Source: Ptychodera flava (taxonomy: Eukaryota; Hemichordata; Enteropneusta; Ptychoderidae). Taken from it: a stretch of 64,000 nucleotides of DNA. Position numbers and translations under genes: made by a program. How positions within the stretch are numbered: position 1 is the first letter of the stretch; each line of letters begins with the position of its first letter. This document shows, piece by piece, positions 24,539 through 36,949 of the stretch. The notes under the pieces are model-generated. The model made no database searches. It worked only from the letters and a program-made list of their open reading frames with translations, and was not told the origin of the DNA. The stretch is taken from positions 35,386,070 through 35,450,069 of the forward strand of contig NC_091930.1 in the NCBI RefSeq assembly GCF_041260155.1, read 5' to 3'.

Positions 24539-27500
24539 AGCAATAAAGCACACCAAGCGGCGGTATACCGCGAGATTTTGACCAGTGTCACAACATATTT
24601 GTCCAGTCAATCTACGAGATTTTGGCACCTAACCCACACAAATTGCAACAGAATTTTTTTCTTCAGAATGCATTTTAATGAGGTACCCATAGCAACATAT
24701 TAAAAGTTTAATCGAATCAACCTTGGGGAAATATGTCTAATTTGCATAAATCAAATATGGCTGCCAACCATCCTACAAAATAACATAATTGGCCATATAT
24801 CACATGTTAAACAAGCTATTTCAGTGATTTCAAAGTCTGACACTAGTAATTTGCCTCAGGGAATTAATTTTGAGGTATATGTTTCATATACGCACCTCGT
24901 TAATTTGCATAATTCCAATATGGCGGCCAACATTCCTACAAAAGACATTTTCGGTCATATACCACGTATTAAACAAGCTATTTCAGTGATTTTAAAGTTA
25001 AAAGTATATTTCTTTGGCATGGACAAACGATTTCCAAGATGCAATGATTTGTATAGGTAATTTGTTAATTTGCATAAATCCAATATGGTGGCCAACATAC
25101 CTACAAAATACATTTTCTGTCATATACCATGTATTAACCCTTTGGGCGGCAAAGTCTAATTTTGTGAACTTTATAAAATGTACAACAGTCAATTTTTCTG
25201 CTTTTTGCCAAACATTGATTAAAACATGTAGCTCAAGAGAAATGAGTATCCATTTGGTCCAAAATTATGAAAAAACCGCACAAAATAGTTCACAGACATT
25301 GGTAAAATTTTGCATTAAAATTGTGCTGTAAAAAAACTACAGCAGTCAAACGGTAAACAAGCCATTTCTGTGATTTCAAAGTTAAAAGTCATATATCTTT
25401 GGCATTGACAAACAATTTTCGAGATGCAATGATTTGCATAGGTACTTCGTTAATTTGCATAAATCCAATAGGTTTGCCAACATACCTACAAAAGACATTT
25501 TCTGTCATATACCACGTATTAACACCTTTGGGCGCCAAAGCCTATTTTTGTCAACTTTATAATAAAATGTACAACAGTCAATTTTTCTGCTTTTTGCCAA
25601 AAGTTTGATTAAAAACTGTAGCTGCTGAAAAATGATATCCATTTGGTCCAAAATAATGAAAAAAAGTTACAGAAATGTTCAAAATATTGCAGTAAAATTT
25701 TGGTGTAAAAATTACAGCAGTCAAAGGGTTAGCTATTTCTGTGATTTCAAAGTTAAAAGTATATTTCTTTGGCATGGAAAAATGATTTTGAGGTGCAATG
25801 ATTTGCGTTGGCACTTTGTTAATTTGCATAAATCCCATAGGGCGGCCAATATACCTACAAAAGACATTTTCTGACGTCATATATCATGTATTGAACAATC
25901 TATTTCAGCCATTTTGAAGTTTAATTATATTTCTTGAGCATGAAGAAACACCCTTTTGCGGTTCATTGTTTTTTAAAGACACTTTGATAATTTTCAGAAA
26001 TTAAATATGGCTGCCAAATTAATGCCCAATAGCTTCTAATATAAATAAGGTTATGGTAGAGTTTTTAGGAATAGGAATATCAAGAAAAAGCTGTTTAGAG
26101 GGCACTGCACCCAACTAGTGTATTTTTGCTTAAAATATGTTTTTGCAAATATTCGTCCAATTTTGATGAATTTGTTAACCCAAGATTAAATTTTTTTTAG
26201 GTTCACCTTTAGCATGGCAAGCAGTCGTAAGTTGCGTGATATAGAAGGGTTAATGTATGCAAATGTACGCAAATCACCCGATTTCCTGCTTCCCTTTTAT
26301 CCGAATTTCAAGATTTCCAAAGAATATAACTCTGGTCTGGCTGGGTCAAATTTTCTGAAATTTTCACATTATGTTTTTAAATGCTACATAACAAAACAAC
26401 TATTTTGTTTTGCAAAAAATTCTTACATTTTAAATTAGAGGCATTTTTATTTTGTTAACCATGATTTTAAGCACTTTTTTAGTGTCAGTCGTGCAGCCCA
26501 TACCATTTTAGAATGGAGATATACTCTTGTTTCAAGTGAAATATTACATTTTACAAAATAGTTTCTATGGGTTTCCTTGTCATCTTAGATGAGAAATACT
26601 CCCTTGAAAAAAATGTGTTGGCAACGTGCAGCTCCACCTTAAGTCCTTGAACATTTATTTTTATATAAAAAATAATAAAATAATAAAATGTGGGAAAATA
26701 TACTATAAATTAACTTACAATAACGATCCATTTACGAATAAAAGTTTATTTTAATAGGTGTCTGTGATACCTGAATTCGTTAAAATACTCCATGACTATA
26801 TTGTATTTTGAAAAGAATGTTAAAGCAAATTTGGTAGACTTACATATATGACTTCCGAACGGATTAAAATACGTATATGTTGATGTGCGTTTACTATTGA
26901 GATGTAAGAAAGTCATGCAATTTTAATTATTTGTGATTTTTCTAAATATGACAACCGTTAATGATTGTTAGTCATCTTATAATGATCTCTTTCTGAATAT
27001 AACTTTCGATTCATCTGTGTACGGCATTATTTGTGATTTTATAGGTGCTTCATACTCTACAGTATAAAACAGGTAATCTTTAATGTTTACTGTTTTAAAA
27101 AAGTCGTGGACAAAATCTTTAGTTTCTAATTTACACTGAACCCCTCCTTATGGACGAGTTCATCTTTGGTACATCCCCCTAGACGATAGGCAAGAAGTCA
27201 TCACATATAACAGCAAAAATACAATAAACACAACAAAGATAATAAAAACGCAGAAAATAAAATAATGTGACCAAAAATAACACATGCCACAATACAGACA
27301 AAATAAAACTTAGCGCTGATGCAAACAATGTCAGACTCTTAAAACTTGATCAACACACAAACTCGCAAAAATTGAAAATTGCATGCTTAGCAAAGGCTTA
27401 AAATAACAGCCCAACAAAATCCAAACTGTTACACGATACAAAATGTACATCTGGATAAATTACACTCGGAAAAATGACTCAAGATGTACTTGTTTGTATT

Positions 27501-28846
27501 GTGTAATAGTTGGAACTCTGTGTTTGGATTAATTGTAAGTCTTTGCTAAAGCGTGCAGTTTTCAGATTTTTTTGAGTTTGTGTGTCCATACATTTTTTTT
27601 TAGGATCTGACATTGTTTGCAATAGTGCTAAGTTTCAATTTGTGTATTATGGCATTTTTTATTTTGGTCATATCATTTTTTCTGTTTTTTAGCTTTGTTG
27701 TGTTTATTGTATTTTTGCTGTTATGTGTGATGACTTCTTGCCTATCATCTAGGGGATCTTATAAAGATGCACCCATCCATAAGAAAGGGGTTCAGTTTAA
27801 ATTAAAACCTAAAGATTTGAACACGTCTTTTTTAACATTAAACATTACAGATTACATGATTTGGCACTGTAGAGTGTTAAAACCCTTACAAATTACGAAA
27901 ATGCCGCACATAGATGAATTCAATGTTATATTCAAAAAGAGAATATATCATTCAGAAGACTAACAATCATTAACAGTCGTCATATACAGAAGTATCAGAA
28001 TTTCAAAAATGAATGTCAAAGAACTTAACAGTTTCTTCTTGATAGTTTCCTAGTGCTAAAAACTATACCGAACCCTTATTTATATTACAAGCAATTAAGC
28101 CATAGGGCATTAATATGTCAGCCATATTTAATTTATGCAAATTATCAAACGGCCTTTGTAAAAATTGAGCCACTAAAAGTGTTTCTTCATACCCGATAAA
28201 AATATTAAAATTTTACAATCACAGAAATAGCTTGTTTAATGCGTGGTATATGACCGACAATGTCTTTGTAGGAAAGTTGGCCACCATATTGGATTTATGC
28301 AAATTAACAAACCTATGCAAATTATTGCATCTCGAAAATCATTTGTCCATGCCAAAGAAATATACTTTTAACTTTAAAAATCACTGAAATAACTTGTTTA
28401 ACACGTGGTATATGACAAAAATGTCTTTTGTAGTAATGTTGGCCGCCATATTGGAATTATGCAAATTAATAAAGTACCTATATGAAACATTATACCTTCA
28501 AAATGAATCTCCGAGCCAAATTACTAGTGTCAGACTTTGAAATCACTGAAATAGCTTGTTTAACATGTGATATATAGCCAATTATGTTATTTTGTTGGAT
28601 GGTTGGCCGCCTTATTTGATTTATGCAAATTAGACATATTTCCCCAAGATGGATTCGAGTAAACTTTTAATATGTTGTTCTGGGTACCTCTCTGAAAATG
28701 CATTCTGAAGAAAAAAATTCTGTTGCAATTTGTGGTGGGTCTAACCCTATTTGACTGGACTATTTGCCACGAGCAATAGCAAGTGCATATTGAAGTGGAC
28801 TGGTCAAATCGAGTGGTATACCATCGCTGGGTGTGATTTATTGCTA
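24539..28846. mobile_element. Foldback-type element with tandem subrepeats in its arms
   Basis: The two ends are inverted copies (left AGCAATAAAGCACACC, right GGTGTGATTTATTGCT) and the inverted homology continues inward on both sides. Each arm carries tandem subrepeats with CAATATGGCGGCCAAC, CATATACCACGTATTAA and TTTCTTTGGCATGGACAAA motifs, about five cores on the left and three on the right. An inner inverted pair (about 26760-27450 and 27490-28020) meets near 27470. The copy B intron lacks the whole segment (near 42185), giving an empty site. No transposase is seen. A 116-codon frame at 27613 lies in the inner arm and is probably non-coding. The structure resembles foldback elements such as TU elements of sea urchins. 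Confidence 0.75.
26105..26645. repeat. Interspersed repeat, copy 1 (also at 53483)
   Basis: Shares AAGCAGTCGTAAGTTGCGTG-like, TTCGTTAACCCAAGATTAAA-like and GATGAGAAATACTC...CGTGCAGCTCCA segments with 53483-53897. It sits inside the left arm of the foldback element, where the right arm has no counterpart, so it inserted after the arms formed. The class is unknown. Confidence 0.6.
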
Positions 28847-29024
28847 TTATATCATAACAGTATATTGAGATTATGGCGCACAACGTCATAAACGGAATTT
28901 TGCTCAAGCTTAGGGCTCGCGCGTATGCCAGCCGTGGTATATCGCCAATATACCACGGTTCTTTTTGCCTCTCGACCAATCAGATCATTGTATTAGTGCC
29001 ATCAATATACTGGTATGATATAAT
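28846..29024. mobile_element. Small palindromic MITE beside the foldback element
   Basis: Inverted ends TTATATCATAACAGTATATT and AATATACTGGTATGATATAA surround a second, inner hairpin GCCGTGGTATATCG / CAATATACCACGG. It is absent from copy B together with the foldback element, so the two may have arrived as one unit or in sequence. Confidence 0.6.
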
Positions 29025-29983
29025 TTATTAATATCACACTTTATGAATGTAGACGCATTTTCTTGTTTTTTTTGCATTTCTGCTTTGTATCCGCTCCATT
29101 TTTATTTACTGTTCGTTTTGTTTTCTGTTATGAGTTTTTATTAGACGACAAATTAATACTGTATTACAAATCGGCTAATTTTCAATGATTTGTTTTGAGT
29201 TGACTGCCGCAAAACAGTGAGAGCTATAGTGACTTGCTCAAAGAATTCACTGAAACATGCCTCTGAAACTATAAAACAAGTGCGTCAACTAAACGACGTT
29301 CAAGACGCGTCTTCGTACGGTGATTCTTCTTTAATCATCTAATTCTAGCTCTCATTTTTATAGGTCGATAACGATGGGAGTTTATCCACTTTGTTGAATT
29401 CCAGTGTCTGACTATACCTGTCTGTCTGTCAGAAAATGAGGAACGACTTGCACCTTGAGTCGGTAGTTTCTAAAGATAAGCTGGCCTTGATATTTGATAT
29501 TTAGCTCATCAGCATGCCACTAGGAAAGATTCCTAGCTATGTCATACTGAATTGAATCGTGGCATGTTGAAATTTTGAGGAGAGTTGACTATGTTGTCAA
29601 GAATAGGCCATTATAACTCTTATCGTGGATAATACACGGTGATTGTTTCAAGTGCCTACCTTGACACACCGTTATAGAACCTGGTAGCCAAAGATGGCCC
29701 TTGAAATTTATAGTATGGAAAGATCACAGTTCACTTTCTGGCACCGTACTCGTATATATCTAGCTCAACTCAACACTGAGAGACCAAGCTGATACTATTA
29801 AGTGCCTTGAAATTGAGATGGTCAGAACATAATGTATCCGAGGTTTCCTCAAGAAAAGATTTGACCATTTTATTTAACCTGAACAGTATTAATCAGGGAT
29901 AACCTTGAACGCTTTCGCATCGCTGTAACACCTAACTAAAATTTGCCTAAACTGGAAGCTGTGTTTGGCCGCTACAACCCATA

Positions 29984-30295
29984 TTAAGGTAGAATGCGCC
30001 TCGATGACGGGTGTATTCGGACACTAAAGTTTTTCAAACTTCTTTTCTGATCTACTGTATCTCTTGTAGATCTTCTGTAGTTCTTGCAGAACAAAAATAT
30101 ATCGTCTTAGTTTTTTCGAAAATGGAACATTCTATTGTTATCATAGGGTTACATATGGATAGCGGCCATATTGAATTTAAAACACCAGTTAGTTTTTTTT
30201 TCTAGTGCCAAAATTTCCACGATGACAAATGATTTTTTATTCTGGATTCGGTATAAGTATGATTGAAAGTTTCACTGAGAAAAGTTTTGACTTGT
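29984..30295 (+). repeat. TTAA-family MITE, right end lost (copy A)
   Basis: Begins TTAAGGTAGAATGCGCCTCG and keeps the interior to the AAGTTTTGAC region, but lacks the right terminal repeat. The copy B counterpart starts at 43252 and loses homology after about 50 bases. Confidence 0.6.
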
Positions 30296-30359
30296 GACTC
30301 TTCTGGAATGCCGGCAAGTATTACCAAGTTATTGTTACATTGGGGAGATAATACTTAGA

Positions 30360-30507
30360 GGTTATTACCCAATATCGCCTGTTCCTATGTTGTATCAGCA
30401 TGAGTGTCATTTGTCGTCAGACACGAGACGAAGTCGAGTGTCTGACGCAGCACAAATGACATTAATGCTGATACGACACAAGGAACAGGCGATATTGGGT
30501 AATAACC
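30360..30507. repeat. Hairpin of hairpin-bearing unit 1
   Basis: Arms start GGTTATTACCCAATATCGCC and end in the exact reverse complement. The centre is slightly eroded compared with the second copy. Confidence 0.85.
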
Positions 30508-31328
30508 GATTTATCATATACCCATGCCCACAATTTTAGGGAATTTTTACTAATAGAACGAAAAACACCATAATTTTGAGGCTTTACTTTATTACGACTT
30601 GCGCATAAATATCAGAATGTTTATGTAAACAGGCTTCATTCATAAAAGTATACGACGAAGATGTCAACATCACGCGCGACATCGCTGCAAGTCGTCCATA
30701 TCTCAATGAAACACAAGAGAAAGACACAGGGATACAAAAATTTCATACAGAAGAACATTTTAAGGTGCAATATGCTATTACAACTGTAACCGATCAAAAA
30801 CTGCTCAGCTTTAAATCTATCCTGATTTCGATCGTCGTACGGCACGGAGCTCGCGCGGAGAGGACGCCATTTTGTTAGTTTACCCTTAGAGTTGCCATGT
30901 CAACAGTCGTCGCGCGCGCGACATCGCTGTCACGCCACGCGCTCACTACCTGTTCGGTGGAGACCGTGCACAGTGCCGGCGCCGTGCGAACGGCAGAATG
31001 TTTGCTAGAATTTGACCAAAAAAAATACCATGGGAAAACATTTCAAGACTCAACGTGATATTTCCGTATTTTGCAACCAGAAATACCTGTGTTCCTCGAA
31101 GCCCTTCAAGTTTTTACGTCGGCAACATCGCTTCGCAGGCGGGGAGTGGCAGCCATTTTGTTGTTTACGTTGTTTACCAACAAACTGCTAATGTAGTTCG
31201 GGAAAACTCTAAAACTGATGACGTTCATCGTGCATATCTCGACGTTTACCGTGAAATACCACGGCTGATATTTTACGTTGAACGTCACTAGGATGTAGCA
31301 ATATGGGCATGGGTATATGATAATTAGA

Positions 31329-31480
31329 GGTTATTACCCAATATCGCCTGTTCCTGTGTCGTATCAGCATGAGTGTCATTTGTGCTGCGTCAGACACGAG
31401 ACGAAGTCGAGTGTCTGACGCAGCACAAATGACACGAATGCTGATACGACACAAGGAACAGGCGATATTGGGTAATAACC
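31329..31480. repeat. Hairpin of hairpin-bearing unit 2
   Basis: Arms of about 70 bases pair almost perfectly around GTCAGACAC/GTGTCTGAC, with a short central loop GAGACGAAGTCGA. Confidence 0.9.
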
Positions 31481-32353
31481 GATTTATCATATACCCATGC
31501 CCATAATTTTAGGGAATTTTTACTAATAGAACGAAAAACCTTAAATTTTGAGGCTTTACTTTATTACGCCTTGCGCATAAATATCAGAATGTTTATGTGA
31601 ACAGGCTTCATTCATAAAGTATACGACGAAGATGTCAACATCACGCGCGACATCGCTGCAAGTCGTCCATATCTCAATGAAACCCAAGAAGAAAGACACC
31701 GGGATACAAAACTCGTCATACAGAAGGAACATTTTAAGGTCCAATATGCTTTTACAACTGTAACCGATCAAAAACTGCTCAGCTTTAAATCTATCCTGAT
31801 TTCGATCGTCGTACGGCACGGAGCTCGCGCGGAGAGGACGCCATTTTGTTAGTTTACCCTTAGAGTTGCCATGTCAACAGTCGTCGCGCGCGCGACATCG
31901 CTGTCACGCCACGCGCTCACTACCTGTTCGGTGGAGACCGTGCACAGTGCCGGCGCCGTGCGAACGGCAGAATGTTTGCTAGAACTTGACCAAAAAAAAT
32001 ACCATGGGAAAAAATTTCAAGACTCAGCGTGATATTTCCGTATTTTGCAACCAGAAATACCCGTGTTCCTCGAAGCCCTTAAAGTTTTTACGTCGGCGAC
32101 ATCGCTTCGCAGGCGGGAAGTGGCAGCTATTTTGTTGTTTACGTTGTTTACCAACAAACTGCTAATGTAGTTCGGGAAAACTCTAAAACTGATGACGTTC
32201 ATCGTGCATATTTTGACGTTTACCGTGAAATATCACGGCATTTTACGGTGAACGTCACTAGGATGTAGCAATATGGGCATGGGTATATGAATAAGATCTG
32301 TTCAAAGTGTTATTCTGACAATACCATATTTGATTGTTTCCTATAAACGCTAG

Positions 32354-32610
32354 GAACGGCCTGGACTAATACCATACTGAACGCCATCATATATGTGGAC
32401 AACTTGACTTACCTAGACTCAATCGACATCCATACGAAGTTAGCATGTCTTGAGGTCGGTCCAACAGGCGACGACCTGGCAGCCGAAGGCATGGTTTTTC
32501 CCAAGTCCTTTATCGAAATGTTCATCAATGACTGTCCCTCGCCGCGTGTCATTCACTCCCACCTGTACGTCGACTTTTTGCCAAAGCAGTACTTCGTCAA
32601 GAAACCCAAG
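32354..32610 (+). CDS. Sulfotransferase exon 2, copy A
   Basis: Follows an acceptor ACGCTAG and opens with GTAWTNTIL, completing the 5' PAPS loop from exon 1. It contains [12 protein letters not shown], which holds the catalytic-base histidine of the family (THLP-like position), and ends ...KKPK at a phase 0 donor GTCGGT. Compared with copy B (43659-43915) only 3 of 257 bases differ, all synonymous, while the bases just outside the exon differ far more. The exon is intact, which points to continued selection or gene conversion. No exon 3 follows before 45211. Confidence 0.85.
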
Positions 32611-32759
32611 GTCGGTCAAGTGTATAGCTAGATATCCTGCGCCATTCCAATTTTGCTGTCGGCTGCTCTGTGTTAACGCATCGGGTGACCAACTGATCTA
32701 TAATGGCGGTACATGATCATGGGGTAAAAACATAGTTCTTTATTGTGAAACTAGAAGTT

Positions 32760-32815
<56 letters not shown>

Positions 32816-32831
32816 AGGAGAGAGAGAGAGA

Positions 32832-32867
<36 letters not shown>
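32760..32867. repeat. (GA)n microsatellite in intron 2, copy A
   Basis: Long interrupted GA run at the same offset from exon 2 as the (GA)n at 44020 in copy B, hence older than the duplication. Confidence 0.95.
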
Positions 32868-32868
<1 letters not shown>

Positions 32869-33242
32869 ACTGTTGTTTAGTGTGTCTGAGAGTGTTTGGT
32901 ATGAAGACTTCAAAGGCGGTACGTGATGTATTGTATCCCAAAAGAAGGGCTATGTGCTAATTGTCCCTTTTGTCGGCTATAATGTTTTTATTACATGCCT
33001 ATCCAAGAATATTCTGACTTTTTTGGGGTTGGACGTGCAACTGATAGTCACATGTTTGATTCAGAAACAGGACAAAGCTTCATTAAACGTAAGACGATTC
33101 TCGTCATTTACGGCAAAGGAGTACATTTGAATAGCTGTTATGCGGTTTACCGATTTTGCCGTTGCTGTTTTGTTGACTGCATCCTTTCTCTCCCAAATTT
33201 ATCTTGTCTCATATGGTCGCCGAGTGTTGCCTCACAAGACGG

Positions 33243-33660
33243 GTTTCGATGGACTGAAATATTCAGTTGTGTGCCGGCGCTCCGGCGCAATGCGACCTAC
33301 AACCCTTAACTACGACCTAGGCACACTGTACTTGGCCGCGGCAAACTCAAAAGAAAAAAAGTACCCGCACAACTGACATTACAGACTTCTAAAATATGTA
33401 ATCAATTTAGTGTAATTTGAATATTCATAACTTGGGCTATTTACGTAGTATGACCATAATGACATAATGAGTGAGCGATGTGGGCGGTCTTGTAACCTTA
33501 CACACTGTCAATTAACTCGTTCCTGTATTATATGATTGGTTCCAACAAAATTTTGTTGGAGAACAGGATTTCAACAGCGTGCCTTCACTGAGTAAAGGGT
33601 CGTAGGTCGCAGTGCGTCGGAGCGCCCGCACACGACTGAATCTCTAGTCAAGGGTTTCTA
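33243..33660. mobile_element. Inverted-repeat MITE
   Basis: Arms of about 65 bases at 33243-33310 and 33590-33659 are inverted copies. Examples are TGCGACCTACAACCCTTAAC on the left and AAAGGGTCGTAGGTCGCA on the right, plus the GGCGCTCCGGCGCA / TGCGTCGGAGCGCC pair. The arms are moderately diverged, so it is not recent. A plus-strand frame overlapping it (33140-33376) is not a supported gene. Confidence 0.6.
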
Positions 33661-35559
33661 GAGCCACCGGCGGAGGATAATGCTTCACCACGTGATCACG
33701 GACGAGTAGCGTAAGGGCAGTGGAAGTAAACTCTAGGATAACCTGAACTATATTAATACACTTGCATACAAGTGAAAAATAATAAAATAGCTATAACAAA
33801 ATTCATCGTACGGGTTGCGTTATATTATAGCAGAACAGTAAAATTGTAAACGCCTTACTATAGTCAGTTTCGAAATGGTTAATACACTGTACCTGTAAGT
33901 CTTATCAGGCGTGCAAACCTTTGATAGTTACCGCCATGGTATGGCTACTAACGAATTCAGATTTAATATTTTTGGTTTGCCGACTCGATATTTTCATCTA
34001 TGAAATATAGATAGCGATCGGCCTATAAATTAAAGGAAATATAGTAAGCGAAAATACGGTTGAACTTTGCTCGTCTTTTCATAGTTTTGTGAGTCGCATC
34101 GCTACACAATTTTTTCACTTGTTACAAATCTCCTTTCAAAATACCCAATGTGGGAAAGTGTAGAACCTTTACGCCCAGTAGGGAATTGCAGGTTACCAAG
34201 CGCTAGAGGGCGTCATATGATCTCTACTGTGATACACCGTCCTCGTTCGGAAGGAAAATGTTTACAGTGCGTCACTTGACAGGGATAAACCTGGCCTTTG
34301 AAATAAAGATGATTTTTGACATAAAAGTGAAGACATGAAAGTCAAGGAGTGCATTATTCATAAACATCAGCATCGTGGAACACGGTAATAGACCATGTTC
34401 CGAACCGCGCGTGACATTCCGAGATATCGCGAGAATATGTGGTTCGCAGTGGACGCGTTCTCGCAACACAGGACGAACTGCGTAAAACAGGACAAGTCGC
34501 TAATTACGTTAAACACTGCATAAAATATATGAAGTTGCAACATTTGCTCAGTTCTGCACTTTTTCTAGTTCCATACTAAGTTTGACTTATTACTAAGCTG
34601 GAAACCTGTTTCTACGAGCATGTAATAAAGTCTCGCGAGATCTCGCAATCAGCGGAAAATCGTCTATTGGGTCGTGGCTCTTGTGAGACACGTGGATAAG
34701 GTGTATCAAAGGTTTGCTTGGTGCAAACCCTGCCATCTGAATTATGACAAGGTCCCCTTCTGTTTGACCGCTCGAAATGCTTGCATGCTATTAAAGGAAA
34801 TTATTCGGATCACTGTGGCTCGTGTTAGGCCCGTAAATGATAGCTTTCAATATGGCGGTTTGCTTTAAATGAGAGACATTATGGAGAGTTTAAAAACAAT
34901 AAACTTTGTTTTAATTCCTCTCGCAGTTCTCTGGTAAATAATATTTTGTTTTTGATGAGAGGACAAATTGAAATGATTATATCGTTATTTGGATATTTTA
35001 GCAGGGGGCTTGAACAATCCACGCTAGCCATTTTCAACACAGAGACGTGCAAGGGAGATAGATCCAGTAAACTTTATTGGTTGAGTTCTTGTTATGCTAA
35101 CAGTTCACAACGTAATACATCAGGGAAAGTGACATTATTTACCAGAACTATTGTCAACAAACACCAACCAGACACTTATAAGTGACCTGGGATTCCGTTA
35201 GAAAGTTTTCTACCAACATCATGCGTTGTTTCTCATCTTTCGTATATGAATGTGTGCGTACATGACAAACGGTGCTAATACCAATAAGCTAGATAATATA
35301 AAAATTGATTGAATTCAACAAGAACGTCGAGAAATGAATAATAGCCAGGCGATCAGTGGCCCAGTCTATCAAAATATTCTGTAATCGGAAGATTTCAAAA
35401 CATTCCTTCGTTCCCATGTTTCAGTAATTTCATCGATAAAACAAGGACAGTAACGCAACCTTCGTATCTCAGTAAATGGTTTGTGATTGATGATTGATGA
35501 TTTGTAAGTTCAAACCTTCAGGTATCTTTCCAATTTTACCACGTCAGCTTAGCCTTAGG
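33661..35559. other. No recognisable gene
   Basis: Spacer between the two 5' sulfotransferase copies. Frames of 60-80 codons show no domain. No RNA gene or repeat identified. Confidence 0.5.
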
Positions 35560-35885
35560 TCTTACGCGACTCGAAGGTGAAAGGATAAATCATTCACTTT
35601 CAAAATCAAGAATAGGAATTGAGAATCACCGTTCAAATTATAATACGAGGGAATAAATGACTTTTAACTCACCGATATTTGAAATTCAACATGGCTGCCA
35701 TCCCTGTGTTAACTCTGTGGGGAAAAGCTCATTTCGATTTTTCAAAAAAAAAAAGAAAAAAAAGAAAAGAGAAAATTAAAAAAAAATTGCTTCAAAGTTA
35801 GTCCACACAAGTGGTATATAGAAACGAATTGAAAAGGTTTAAGACTTTTAATATCTGTCCCCGAGACGTAGTGTAACTCTAGGAT
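35560..35885 (-). repeat. Degraded TTAA-family MITE
   Basis: Minus orientation copy recognised by CAAAATCAAGAATAGGAATT, AATTCAACATGGCTGCCAT and GTGTTAACTCTGTGGG. The A-rich tract at 35745-35790 interrupts it. Ends are eroded. Confidence 0.5.
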
Positions 35886-36289
35886 GGTTTGCCAGTTAGG
35901 CAGAACATGATTTCGGAACTGTAGGTATTTTTAAGATGCTGCATGGTCGTTTTTTAAGGGAATGTAAAATGCATCAAATGCCCCAACCAGAAGTTCATTG
36001 AATGTGCTTTTACGACGACAAAGTTTGTATTGAAAGAATAGCCAACATTTGCAAACATTGAACGGGAAATAACCGTTGATAATCAACACCAAGCATTGGA
36101 AAACCATCATGTCTTCCATTGTAGGAGAACGTGTAAGTCCACTCCCCTTAGCTCGCCGGATAAATTGTGACTTTGATAGACAGACTGATTTTAAAAAATC
36201 TTAAAAAAATTACCATACCGTACCGCAGTTCATTGCCTTGCAGGAAGCACGTGTTATGATTGAATTGGGGACCGAAGAATGGAAAGTTG

Positions 36290-36666
36290 ACAGAATGTAG
36301 ACTCGAAGGAGAGTGACTTTAAATTTTGCTCAAACCTTTTATAAATGAAACATGCAACCATTGTCTCACCAAATAAAGTATAAAATTTATGGTCGCCATG
36401 CAAAGTTTGTTACAGCGGAGAAACCTATCGTTTACCAATATTAGAAATTAAAATAAAAGAAGAAAAGAAAAAAAACGAATTTTCTGTCTTTTACCGATGT
36501 TGAAATTCACCATATCCGTGCTAACTCTATGGGAGATGATCAAATTTTCGATTTTCGAAAAACTAAGATTTTTAAAATGAGCCCCCACAAGAGGTAGGCC
36601 AGAAAAGTGTTGCAAAACTTTGAGATTCCAAGTATCCAAGTCTGCCGGAGGAGCATTCTACCTTAA
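36290..36666 (-). repeat. TTAA-family MITE, minus orientation
   Basis: The right edge GGAGCATTCTACCTTAAG is the reverse complement of the family start. The interior CCCACAAGAGGTAG and GAAATTCACCATATCCG match other copies inverted. The far end is near GACTCGAAGGAG at about 36300. Confidence 0.6.
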
Positions 36667-36900
36667 GACAAACTCTTTGGCGGTAGCCCCCACTAACTTT
36701 ATAAGTTGACATGACGCAACAGCTGATGAACTCAGCACTTGTCCAGTTGTCATGTACTGTCGACTCCGTCCACACTTGCTCGGGACATTGAGATTGTAAA
36801 ACACCTCATCCGCAGTCTGTATTCTAATTCGCCAATTGATAGTCACGTGGGATGCGTTCTTTTTGTGCTGATCCACGTAAACAACTTCATCAGGCATCAT
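36658..36900 (-). CDS. Unrecognised candidate first exon
   Basis: An open frame from ATG 36900 (MMPDEVVYVDQHKK) reads on for 80 codons with a protein-like composition. It is preceded upstream on its strand by a CpG-rich stretch with a palindromic TGACGTCA. No domain is recognised and no strong splice donor is seen. Its last few codons overlap the edge of the adjacent MITE, so the true end, if real, is earlier. Could be chance. Confidence 0.22.
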   Translation of the reverse strand: MMPDEVVYVDQHKKNASHVTINWRIRIQTADEVFYNLNVPSKCGRSRQYMTTGQVLSSSAVASCQLIKLVGATAKEFVLR

Positions 36901-36949
36901 TTGTTTGAACTGTTGCCTGCCAGGTATCAGTTCCGAAAATGATGCCCGC

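Larger units (their letters stand above)
30345..32290. mobile_element. Tandem pair of ~970-bp hairpin-bearing units
   Basis: Two direct repeats with a period of 969 bases. Each has a long near-perfect hairpin (30360-30507 and 31329-31480) followed by a segment with 20-bp inverted ends, TTATCATATACCCATGCCCA (30511, 31484) and TGGGCATGGGTATATGATAA (31304; 32274 in part). The bodies are nearly identical and GC-richer (CGCGCGCGAC runs). Copy B has an uninterrupted site at about 43593, so the whole block is an insertion into intron 1 of copy A. Flanking ATAA on both sides may be a target duplication. No transposase, so it is non-autonomous. Confidence 0.75.
21555..32985 (+). repeat. 5' duplication of the sulfotransferase gene, copy A
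   Basis: Collinear with 38718-44180: upstream region, exon 1, intron 1, exon 2 and the start of intron 2 including a (GA)n tract. Copy A is about twice as long because it carries two insertions (24539-29024 and 30345-32290) absent from copy B. Copy B in turn has its own insertions. Non-coding parts are clearly diverged, while exon 2 is almost identical, so the duplication is not recent. Exons 3-6 are not repeated here. Confidence 0.85.

Noticed and set aside
27613-27963. 116-codon frame with a hydrophobic N-terminus
   Set aside because: It lies inside the inner arm of the foldback element, and the inverted partner arm does not keep the frame open. The hydrophobic stretch reflects T-rich DNA.
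24724-28646. Possible CRISPR-like array because of regular subrepeats
   Set aside because: Units are long, diverged, partly inverted and without uniform spacers, in a eukaryotic intron. They are parts of a foldback element.
32995-33376. Possible exon 3 of sulfotransferase copy A
   Set aside because: Neither overlapping frame shows the RRDPKDV signature or an acceptor in phase 0, and the region overlaps an inverted-repeat element.
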